From Tepidimonas sp. UBA997 (GTDB lineage Bacteria; Pseudomonadota; Gammaproteobacteria; Burkholderiales; Burkholderiaceae_C): a DNA stretch of 64,000 nucleotides. Position 1 is the stretch's first letter, and each line of letters opens with the position of its first letter. The DNA lies in contig DBAZ01000067.1 of NCBI GenBank assembly GCA_002291945.1, positions 1-64,000 of the forward strand. Reading direction: 5' to 3'. Position numbers and translations under genes: made by a program. The notes beneath the pieces were generated by a model that saw only the letters and a list, made by a program, of their open reading frames with translations, was not told where the DNA came from and made no database searches. Shown here piece by piece: positions 50,195-56,865 of the stretch.

Positions 50195-50998
50195 ATGACT
50201 TCACCGCCCATTTCTCACCCCTGCGTGCACGCCGTCGGGGTGGAGCGACAGGTTTTTCTCAAAGCCTGCGAAGACCTGCTGCAGTCTGACCGCTTCAAGG
50301 ATTACGGCCCCAATGGTGTGCAGGTGGAAGGCAAACCCATCATTCGCCGAGTCGTCAGTGGCGTGACGGCCAGTCGTGCGCTGATCGAGCGCGCCGTTGA
50401 AGCCCAGGCGGATGCCATTTTCGTGCATCACGGCCTGTTTTGGCGTGGGCAGACGGGTTGCATCACGGGCTGGATGAAGCAGCGGATCGCGCTGTTGCTG
50501 GCCCACGACATCAACCTGTTCGCCTACCATCTGCCTCTGGATGCGCACCCAGCGCTGGGCAATAACGCCCAACTGGGGCGGGTGCTTGGTTTCCGGCCCC
50601 CGATCGACGCCGAGTGGGGGCGATTCGGTGATCAGGCAATCGGTTTCTGGGGCGTCACGGACTATGTCGGCCCGGCTGAACTGGCCAGCCACATCGAGCA
50701 GGTGCTTGGTCGAAGAGTCACCTGGGTAGGTGATGGGCAGCGACCGATTCGGCGAGTGGCTTGGTGTACCGGAGGTGCCCAGGGGTATTTCGAAGCAGCG
50801 ATCGAGCACGGTGCCGATGCCTTCATCACCGGGGAAATTTCCGAGCCACAGGCGCATTACGCCCGTGAATGCGGTGTGGCGTTTCTGGCCTGCGGTCATC
50901 ATGCCACGGAGCGGTATGGAGCGCCTGCCGTCACAGCCCACCTTGCGGCGCAACTGGGTTTGTGGCACGCCTACATTGAAGTGGATAACCCGGCATGA
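50195..50998 (+). CDS. Nif3-like dinuclear metal centre protein (YbgI family)
   Basis: A member of the widespread Nif3/YbgI family, toroidal hexamers with a two-metal site; linked in some bacteria to GTP cyclohydrolase-like or DNA-repair roles, but with no settled function. Metal-binding segments visible are IFVHHGLFW, AYHLPLDAHP and CGHHATERYGA. With ATG 50195 it has 267 residues; GTG 50240 would give 252 residues starting MERQVFLKACEDLL, which is closer to the family length, so the start is uncertain. It overlaps pdxA by 4 bases. Confidence 0.88.
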   Translation: MTSPPISHPCVHAVGVERQVFLKACEDLLQSDRFKDYGPNGVQVEGKPIIRRVVSGVTASRALIERAVEAQADAIFVHHGLFWRGQTGCITGWMKQRIALLLAHDINLFAYHLPLDAHPALGNNAQLGRVLGFRPPIDAEWGRFGDQAIGFWGVTDYVGPAELASHIEQVLGRRVTWVGDGQRPIRRVAWCTGGAQGYFEAAIEHGADAFITGEISEPQAHYARECGVAFLACGHHATERYGAPAVTAHLAAQLGLWHAYIEVDNPA

Positions 50999-52011
50999 CC
51001 CTAGTACGCCCTATCGCGATCACCATGGGGGACCCAGCGGGCATCGGGCCGGAAATCATCGCGCAGGTTTTTCGGCGCCAACCGCACTGGTCATCACGCT
51101 GCGTGGTAGTCGGTGATGTGCGCGTTCTGCGCGAAGCTGCCGCGCTTACCGGAGGCCGGTTGCCCCTGGCTGTTCTGCAGGACTGGTCAGACGTTGCGCA
51201 AGTGCCTTCGGGAGCCTTGCCCGTGTTGCCCATCCCGGGCGATCGCCCTCCGATCCAGCGCGGCGCGGTCAGTGCTGCGGCCGGACTGATGGGGGCAGAC
51301 TCCATTCGACTGGCGGCCCAGGCAGCCCTTTCAGGGCAAGTGTCAGCCATCGTCACGGCACCCATCAACAAGGCAGCGTTCCAGGCTGCGGGCGTGGATC
51401 ATCCCGGGCACACCGAATTTTTTCAATCCCTGGCGGCTGACCACTTGGGCAAGTCGGTCGATGAGCTTCCCGTCCGGATGATGCTCTCCAATCACGAGTT
51501 GAACACGGTGCTGGTCAGCATCCATGTCTCACTTCGTCAGGCCATGGAACTGATCACCCTGCCACGTTTGCTGGAAACTTGCCGCATGACCCATCACCAC
51601 TTCACCGTGAGGCGCGGGCAGCCCAGGTGTCGAATCGCAGTCGCGGGTTTGAATCCGCATGCGGGCGAAGGGGGGCTGTTCGGCACCGAAGAAATCGAGG
51701 TGATTGAGCCGACCATTCGGGCTGCGCGCCAGGAAGGCATGGAAGTGTCCGGCCCCTGGCCGCCCGATACCGTGTTCATGCAGGCTCGCCTGGGTGCTTA
51801 CGATGCCGTGGTGGCCATGTACCACGACCAGGGCCTGATCCCGGTCAAGTACATGGGGCTGGCGCATGGCGTCAACACCACGCTCGGGCTGCCTTTTCTG
51901 CGCACCAGCCCCGATCACGGGACGGCCTTCGACCTGGCTGGCACCGGGCGGGCCGATCCTGCCAGCCTGGAAGCAGCGATTCAAGTTGCTCTGGCGGGCC
52001 TGCCCCCTTGA
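50995..52011 (+). CDS. pdxA: 4-hydroxythreonine-4-phosphate dehydrogenase
   Basis: Oxidises 4-phosphohydroxy-threonine in pyridoxal phosphate synthesis (DXP-dependent route). The 338-residue protein has ITMGDPAGIGPEI at the start, the substrate and metal-binding DHPGHTEFF, the AGLNPHAGEGGLFG stretch and YHDQGLIPVKYMG. It is translationally coupled to the Nif3-like gene. Confidence 0.96.
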   Translation: MTLVRPIAITMGDPAGIGPEIIAQVFRRQPHWSSRCVVVGDVRVLREAAALTGGRLPLAVLQDWSDVAQVPSGALPVLPIPGDRPPIQRGAVSAAAGLMGADSIRLAAQAALSGQVSAIVTAPINKAAFQAAGVDHPGHTEFFQSLAADHLGKSVDELPVRMMLSNHELNTVLVSIHVSLRQAMELITLPRLLETCRMTHHHFTVRRGQPRCRIAVAGLNPHAGEGGLFGTEEIEVIEPTIRAARQEGMEVSGPWPPDTVFMQARLGAYDAVVAMYHDQGLIPVKYMGLAHGVNTTLGLPFLRTSPDHGTAFDLAGTGRADPASLEAAIQVALAGLPP

Positions 52012-52032
52012 GCGCAACAAGGGGTTTTGTCG

Positions 52033-52061
52033 TTGGAATCGGCGTTGCAATCCCTTACAAT
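52033..52061 (+). promoter_or_regulatory. Candidate sigma-70 promoter of petABC
   Basis: A -35 TTGGAA (52033-52038) and a -10 TACAAT (52056-52061) are separated by exactly 17 bases, in the 101-base gap between pdxA and petA. The transcript would start about 45 bases before the petA ATG. Confidence 0.6.
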
Positions 52062-52112
52062 AACCAACGACCCGAGTACGGGTAGGTTTGTTCGTACCAT
52101 TGAAAGATCCCC

Positions 52113-52709
52113 ATGAGTGAAGCCACTGTAGACAAAGAGCGCCGAACCTGGATGATCGCCACCTGTGCCATGGGTGGCGCAGGGGCTGCAGCCGTCGCCG
52201 TCCCTTTCGTGAGTTCTTTGGCGCCCTCCGAGCGTGCTCAGGCTGCCGGTGCCCCTGTCGAGGCAGATATTTCCGCTCTGCAGCCTGGTGAGAAGATGGT
52301 GGTCGAGTGGCGCGGTCGTCCGGTCTGGATTTTCCGGCGTACCCCCGAGCAACTCGCTACCCTAGAGGCGCTGGAGCCGCGGCTTGCCGATCCGCATTCG
52401 AACCGTCGCGCTTTCCCGATGCCAGCCTATGCGCACAACCGGCATCGCTCCATCAAACCCGAATACTTTGTGGCCATCGGCATCTGCTCACACCTGGGTT
52501 GTTCGCCTGTTTCCAGGCTGACGCCGGGTCCGCAGCCCTCCCTGCCCAACGACTGGGTTGGTGGTTTCCTGTGCCCCTGTCATGGCTCCACCTTCGACGT
52601 TGCCGGGCGGGTGTTCAGCAACCAGCCGGCGCCGGACAACCTGGAAGTCCCCCCGCACATGTACCTGTCCGACACCGTGTTGCTCGTCGGTGAAGATCAG
52701 CAGGCCTGA
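52113..52709 (+). CDS. petA: Ubiquinol-cytochrome c reductase Rieske iron-sulfur subunit
   Basis: The Rieske 2Fe-2S protein of the cytochrome bc1 complex, 198 residues. Cluster ligands are Cys125 and His127 (CSHLGC) and Cys154 and His157 (CPCHGS); Cys130 and Cys156 should form the stabilising disulfide. The N-terminus has a twin-arginine pair (KERRTWMIAT) before a hydrophobic helix, which marks it as a Tat substrate with an uncleaved anchor. It is first in the petABC operon. Confidence 0.96.
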   Translation: MSEATVDKERRTWMIATCAMGGAGAAAVAVPFVSSLAPSERAQAAGAPVEADISALQPGEKMVVEWRGRPVWIFRRTPEQLATLEALEPRLADPHSNRRAFPMPAYAHNRHRSIKPEYFVAIGICSHLGCSPVSRLTPGPQPSLPNDWVGGFLCPCHGSTFDVAGRVFSNQPAPDNLEVPPHMYLSDTVLLVGEDQQA

Positions 52710-52729
52710 CCGGCGCCCCAAGGAAAATC

Positions 52730-54151
52730 ATGGCTGAATTCAAAGAAGTTTCCCCCAACGCGCCGGCGGGCGAAAAGCTGCTGAACTGGGTTGACAACCG
52801 GTTCCCCTTGTCCAAGATGTACAAGGAACATTTGTCCGAGTACTACGCCCCGAAAAACCTGAACTGGTGGTACATCTTCGGCTCGCTGTCCTTGCTGGTG
52901 CTGGTGATCCAGATCGTGACCGGCATTTTCTTGGTCATGCACTACAAGCCCGACGCCTCGCTCAATGCGGCTGGCATACCGGTGGCGTTCGCCTCGATCG
53001 AATACATCATGCGCGATGTGCCGTGGGGCTGGTTGATCCGCTACATGCACTCCACCGGTGCCTCGCTGTTCTTTGCCGTGGTGTATCTGCACATGTTCCG
53101 TGGCCTGATCTACGGTTCCTACCGCAAGCCGCGCGAGTTGGTCTGGGTCTTTGGCTGCGCCATTTTCCTGGTCTTGATGGCTGAATCCTTCATGGGTTAT
53201 CTGCTCCCCTGGGGTCAGATGTCCTACTGGGGCGCTGCCGTGATCATCAACCTGTTCTCGGCCGTGCCCATCATCGGCCCCGACCTGTCGCTGCTCATTC
53301 GTGGTGACTTCGTGATCGGCGACGCCACCCTGAACCGCTTCTACGCGCTGCACGTGATTGCCCTGCCGCTGGTGCTGCTGGGGCTGGTGGTGGCGCACAT
53401 CATTGCCCTGCACGAAGTCGGCTCCAACAACCCGGACGGCATCGAGATCAAGGCCAACAAGGACGAAAACGGCATTCCCCGCGACGGCGTGCCCTTCCAC
53501 CCCTACTACACCGTGCACGACATTCTGGGTGTGGGCCTGTTCCTGATGGTGTTCTCGGCCATCATCTTCTTTGCCCCGACCTTTGCCGGCTACTTCGTCA
53601 AGTACACCAACTTCATTCCGGCCGACCCGATGGTGACACCGCCGCACATTCCGCCGGTCTGGTACTTCACGCCGTTTTATTCGATGCTGATTGCCGTGAC
53701 CGACGAAATGAAGTACGCGATGAAGTTCCTGGTCGTCCTGGGGGCCGCCCTCGCGGTGTTCAAGGCCCCGATGAGCAAGGTTGGCAAGGCCGTCGTGGTT
53801 GTGGGGGCTACGGTCCTGTTGGTCCTGTTGTGGTCGATTGACGCCAAGTTCTGGGGTGTGGTGACCATGGGTGGTGCCGTGATCATCCTGTTTTTCCTGC
53901 CCTGGCTGGATCGTTCGCCAGTGAGCTCGATCCGCTACCGTCCAAGCTGGATGAAGATCCTGTACACCGTTTTCGTGATCAACTTCCTGCTCATGGGGGC
54001 TGTGGGTCTCCAGCCTGTGACGCCTTTTTCTCAGAGCATCACCCAAGTTGGTACCCTGATCTACTTCGGCTTCTTCCTCCTGATGCCGTGGTGGAGCCGT
54101 TTGGGCACACCCAAGCCTCTGCCGGCGCGTGTCACGTTCAAACCCCACTAA
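52730..54151 (+). CDS. petB: Ubiquinol-cytochrome c reductase cytochrome b
   Basis: The quinone-oxidising and reducing membrane core of the bc1 complex, 473 residues. Haem-binding histidines are in the fourth-helix region (HSTGASLFFAVVYLHMF and FYALHVIALPLVLLGLVVAHI); the Qo-site PPHIPPVWYF (the PEWY-type loop, here PVWY) follows. It starts 20 bases after petA and its stop is 25 bases from petC. Confidence 0.97.
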   Translation: MAEFKEVSPNAPAGEKLLNWVDNRFPLSKMYKEHLSEYYAPKNLNWWYIFGSLSLLVLVIQIVTGIFLVMHYKPDASLNAAGIPVAFASIEYIMRDVPWGWLIRYMHSTGASLFFAVVYLHMFRGLIYGSYRKPRELVWVFGCAIFLVLMAESFMGYLLPWGQMSYWGAAVIINLFSAVPIIGPDLSLLIRGDFVIGDATLNRFYALHVIALPLVLLGLVVAHIIALHEVGSNNPDGIEIKANKDENGIPRDGVPFHPYYTVHDILGVGLFLMVFSAIIFFAPTFAGYFVKYTNFIPADPMVTPPHIPPVWYFTPFYSMLIAVTDEMKYAMKFLVVLGAALAVFKAPMSKVGKAVVVVGATVLLVLLWSIDAKFWGVVTMGGAVIILFFLPWLDRSPVSSIRYRPSWMKILYTVFVINFLLMGAVGLQPVTPFSQSITQVGTLIYFGFFLLMPWWSRLGTPKPLPARVTFKPH

Positions 54152-54176
54152 CAACCCTTTGCTGGAGTCAATACAA

Positions 54177-54935
54177 ATGAGAAAATGGATCCTGGGTTGT
54201 CTGCTGGCCTTTGGGGTGGTCGCCGGGGCTTCTGCAGCCAAAAGCGACTTCCCGATGGATCAGGCACCTGACCTGTCCAATGACTTGGCGGCCCTGCAAA
54301 GTGGTGCCCGCATGTTCATGAACTATTGCATCGGATGCCACTCCGCGTCCTTCAAACGCTACAACCGCCTGACTGAAATCGGACTCACCGAGCGGCAGAT
54401 TCGCGAGAATCTGATGTTCACTACCGATCGGATTGGCGACACCATTTTGTCCAATTTCAATGCGAGTCAGGCCAAAGAATGGCTGGGGAAAAATCCGCCC
54501 GATCTGACGCTGATGGCCTACTCCCGTTCCAAGCACTTTTCCAAGGGCACGGACTATCTCTACAGTTTGCTGCGTAACTACTACCGCGATCCTAACATCG
54601 GTCACGGGTGGAACAACCTGAGCTCTCCGGCTATTGCGATGCCCAACCCGCTGTGGGAATTGCAGGGCGAACGTCGACCCATCATGGAGACGGTCACCAA
54701 TGCACGCGGCGAAGAATCGCAGGTGTTTCGGGGCTGGGAACAGGTGAAGCCTGGCACCATGACCACAGCCGAGTATGATCGTGCGGTTGCTGAGTTGGTC
54801 GCCTTCATGGCCTGGATGAGCGACCCGGTGCGTGACCAACGCGTTCGCATGGGCGTGTGGGTGATGATTTTCCTCGGCATCTTTACCTTGCTGGCATGGC
54901 GTTTGAACGCGTCATACTGGAAGCACATCAAGTAA
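54177..54935 (+). CDS. petC: Ubiquinol-cytochrome c reductase cytochrome c1
   Basis: The haem c subunit of bc1, 252 residues. A cleavable signal peptide (MRKWILGCLLAFG to about residue 21) precedes the CIGCH haem site at 51-55; the distal Met ligand is probably in the region before the C-terminal membrane anchor (about 229-247, VWVMIFLGIFTLLAWRL). The ATG at 54177 is preceded by TGGAG; an ATG at 54129 inside petB would put extra residues before the signal peptide. It depends on ResB/CcsB for haem attachment. Confidence 0.96.
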   Translation: MRKWILGCLLAFGVVAGASAAKSDFPMDQAPDLSNDLAALQSGARMFMNYCIGCHSASFKRYNRLTEIGLTERQIRENLMFTTDRIGDTILSNFNASQAKEWLGKNPPDLTLMAYSRSKHFSKGTDYLYSLLRNYYRDPNIGHGWNNLSSPAIAMPNPLWELQGERRPIMETVTNARGEESQVFRGWEQVKPGTMTTAEYDRAVAELVAFMAWMSDPVRDQRVRMGVWVMIFLGIFTLLAWRLNASYWKHIK

Positions 54936-54968
54936 TCTTCGGTCGTTCGTTGTCGGCGAACGACATTC

Positions 54969-55024
54969 ACAGTGGTTGGCCAGCCTTGCGGGGCGACGGA
55001 GGCTCACCACTGTTTTGTTTTTTT
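54969..55024 (+). terminator. Rho-independent terminator of petABC
   Basis: ACAGTGGT (54969-54976) pairs with ACCACTGT (55006-55013), with a nested AGCCT/AGGCT stem, followed by a T-run broken by one G up to 55024. Just before it, GTCGTTCG (54942-54949) and CGAACGAC (54957-54964) form a separate perfect hairpin. The sspA ribosome site begins right after the T-run. Confidence 0.8.
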
Positions 55025-55038
55025 GTGGAGCAATCCCC

Positions 55039-55650
55039 ATGATGGTTTTGTACTCGGGCACCACCTGTCCCTTTTCGCATCGCTGCCGTTTTGTGCTGTT
55101 TGAAAAAGGCATGGATTTCGAGATTCGCGATGTGGATCTCTACAACAAACCAGAAGACATTGCGGTCATGAACCCCTATGGGCAAGTGCCGATTCTGGTC
55201 GAGCGCGACCTGATACTCTACGAGTCCAACATCATCAATGAGTACATTGATGAGCGCTTTCCGCATCCTCAACTGATGCCGGGCGATCCGGTGGATCGTG
55301 CACGTGTTCGCCTGTTTTTGTTGAACTTTGAAAAAGAGCTCTTCACCCATGTGTCGGTTCTGGAGTCTCGTTCGGTCAAGGGTAACGATAAAGCGATCGA
55401 CAAGGCCAAGAGCCACATTCGCGACCGTTTGACTCAGTTGGCCCCGGTGTTCCTCAAGAACAAATACATGCTGGGCGATCATTTCTCGATGCTGGATGTC
55501 GCGATTGCCCCCTTGCTGTGGCGTCTGGATCACTACGGGATCGAACTGAGCAAGAACGCCGCGCCGCTGCTGAAGTATGCCGAGCGCATTTTTTCCCGCC
55601 CCGCCTACATCGAGGCGCTGACGCCCTCCGAAAAGGTCATGCGCAAGTGA
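55039..55650 (+). CDS. sspA: Stringent starvation protein A (GST fold)
   Basis: A glutathione-S-transferase-fold protein that in proteobacteria binds RNA polymerase and modulates stress and virulence transcription. The 203-residue protein has the thioredoxin-like N-terminal domain (LYSGTTCPFSHRCRFVLFEK), a GQVPILVERDLILYESNII segment and a helical C-terminal domain. A GGAG site supports the ATG at 55039. The petABC-sspA-sspB order is conserved in betaproteobacteria. Confidence 0.92.
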   Translation: MMVLYSGTTCPFSHRCRFVLFEKGMDFEIRDVDLYNKPEDIAVMNPYGQVPILVERDLILYESNIINEYIDERFPHPQLMPGDPVDRARVRLFLLNFEKELFTHVSVLESRSVKGNDKAIDKAKSHIRDRLTQLAPVFLKNKYMLGDHFSMLDVAIAPLLWRLDHYGIELSKNAAPLLKYAERIFSRPAYIEALTPSEKVMRK

Positions 55651-55655
55651 CGACC

Positions 55656-56117
55656 ATGTCCATGATTTCTGACGACGTGCCTTCCACTCGCCCTTACCTG
55701 ATACGGGCGCTGCATGAGTGGTGCAGCGACAATGGCTACACCCCTTACCTGGCGGTGGCGGTCGATGATGCGGTGCAGGTTCCTCGGGAGTTCGTCAAGA
55801 ACCATGAAATCGTGCTCAATGTGAGCTTTGACGCGACCAGCCACTTGTCGCTGGGCAATGAGTTCATTGAATTCAAAGCCCGTTTCGGCGGCGTGCCTCG
55901 GGAAGTCGTGATCCCGGTGGATCATGTCCTCGCGGTGTACGCGCGTGAAAATGGTCAGGGCATGGCTTTTCCCGCGCCAGCGGCGCAATCGCCCAGTTCG
56001 GCTCCAGCGGCTCAGGGAGCGCCAGCGCTTCAGGTCGTGGCTTCCGAGGGGGCCTTCAAGGGTGATGATCCGCCCCCCGTGCCACCCAGCCGTCCAGCCC
56101 TCAAGCGAGTGAAGTAG
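55656..56117 (+). CDS. sspB: ClpXP protease adaptor SspB
   Basis: Delivers ssrA-tagged proteins to ClpXP. The 153-residue protein has the substrate-binding domain (STRPYLIRALHEWCSDNG, IVLNVSFDATSHLSLGNEF, FKARFGGVPREVVIP), a flexible Ala/Pro/Ser linker, and a C-terminal PALKRVK that matches the ClpX-binding XB tail. ATG 55656 or 55662 could be the start. The last codons overlap the promoter region of tRNA-Thr. Confidence 0.93.
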   Translation: MSMISDDVPSTRPYLIRALHEWCSDNGYTPYLAVAVDDAVQVPREFVKNHEIVLNVSFDATSHLSLGNEFIEFKARFGGVPREVVIPVDHVLAVYARENGQGMAFPAPAAQSPSSAPAAQGAPALQVVASEGAFKGDDPPPVPPSRPALKRVK

Positions 56118-56120
56118 AAT
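56115..56120 (+). promoter_or_regulatory. Possible -10 box for tRNA-Thr
   Basis: TAGAAT covers the sspB stop codon and ends 10 bases before the tRNA. The distance suits a tRNA promoter, but no good -35 is visible inside sspB, so the tRNA could also be made by read-through from sspAB. Confidence 0.4.
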
Positions 56121-56129
56121 GCGATCTTC

Positions 56130-56205
56130 GCCGGTTTAGCTCAGTTGGTAGAGCAACCGCCTTGTAAGCGGTAGGTCGTCAGTTCGAATCCGACAACCGG
56201 CACCA
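56130..56205 (+). tRNA. tRNA-Thr (TGT anticodon)
   Basis: A 76-base cloverleaf with a perfect 7-base acceptor stem (GCCGGTT with AACCGGC), a D arm with AGTTGGTA, an anticodon stem ACCGC/GCGGT with loop CTTGTAA and anticodon TGT at 56163-56165, a T loop TTCGAAT and an encoded CCA end. The T stem has one A-C mismatch, which is also present in E. coli tRNA-Thr(TGT), so it is not a defect. Confidence 0.97.
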
Positions 56206-56220
56206 GTCGATGATTTAAAG

Positions 56221-56252
56221 CCCGCTAAGGATGTATCCCTAGCGGGTTTTTT
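56221..56252 (+). terminator. Rho-independent terminator after tRNA-Thr
   Basis: CCCGCTA (56221-56227) pairs with TAGCGGG (56240-56246); the stem continues inward with GGAT/ATCC around one mismatch, and six Ts follow. It lies 15 bases after the tRNA. Confidence 0.88.
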
Positions 56253-56317
56253 CTTTGGGAAATCAACGACTTTCCATGCAGGGGTGTACAAAGACAACCA
56301 TTGACAGCGAAGCCATG

Positions 56318-56384
56318 ACCGGGGAACATATCGGGGAACAAATGCCCTGTTCCCCGGTTGACCGGGGAACAACCCACGGGGAAT
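56318..56384. repeat. GGGGAACA repeat cluster with perfect 11-base palindrome
   Basis: The word GGGGAACA occurs at 56321, 56333 and 56364, its reverse complement at 56348-56355, and a variant GGGGAAT near 56378. TGTTCCCCGGT (56348-56358) and ACCGGGGAACA (56361-56371) form a perfect inverted repeat separated by 2 bases. The cluster occupies the non-coding gap of 227 bases between tRNA-Thr and the dciA-like gene; nothing else is recognised there apart from the terminator. It could be an operator, an attachment-site remnant or leftovers of a mobile element. Confidence 0.7.
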
Positions 56385-56432
56385 GCCGTGCTGACCGATG
56401 CCCAGCGCTGGGCTTCAGTGCCTATGGCTGGG

Positions 56433-56732
56433 TCAGTGCCGAGCGGACAAAATCTTGATCCGGATCGATTCCATCGCATAGCCTTCTGCGCGCAATCGTG
56501 CCAAAAGGGCGGGAACCAGTTGCCGCAGCTTGGACGAGACCGCAGGATTTCGAATCAGCAGACACCAGGAGGCTTCGTCGACCGGGCCAGCCTGCAAGTG
56601 CGCACGCAAGCCCGGCGGAACCACTGGAAGAACGACAGACAGCATGTGCTGCGACAACTGAATGCGGTCAGCCACGCGTGAGAGTTCGGGGGATGAGCGA
56701 AATGCTTGACTCAGTGGAATCATGACTCGCAT
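56433..56732 (-). CDS. DciA-like protein (DUF721), replicative helicase loader family
   Basis: A 99-residue protein whose [20 protein letters not shown] and [19 protein letters not shown] segments match the DUF721 family, which includes DciA, the ancestral bacterial loader of the DnaB helicase. Members in betaproteobacteria often lie beside secA, as here, which supports the call. The start may be ATG 56732 or ATG 56723. It is divergent from secA with 133 bases between starts. Confidence 0.75.
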   Translation of the reverse strand: MRVMIPLSQAFRSSPELSRVADRIQLSQHMLSVVLPVVPPGLRAHLQAGPVDEASWCLLIRNPAVSSKLRQLVPALLARLRAEGYAMESIRIKILSARH

Positions 56733-56865
56733 TATCAGCCAGGGGCAACGACGCAGGAGAGCGCTAGAATGGTTGGTTAGGCGGTCATCTTCCGCAACGG
56801 CCTGGCGTGTTCCCAGGCATGCTCCGAATCATTGGCCTGCTGCCGAGCAGGTAGGTACCCGTTTT

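Noticed and set aside
56130..56205. Damaged tRNA because of the A-C mismatch in the T stem
   Set aside because: The same mismatch exists in functional E. coli tRNA-Thr(TGT).
56136..56372. Small frame on the - strand ending CRIRTDDLPLTRRLLYQL
   Set aside because: This peptide is the well-known false translation of the reverse strand of a tRNA; the tRNA-Thr explains it.
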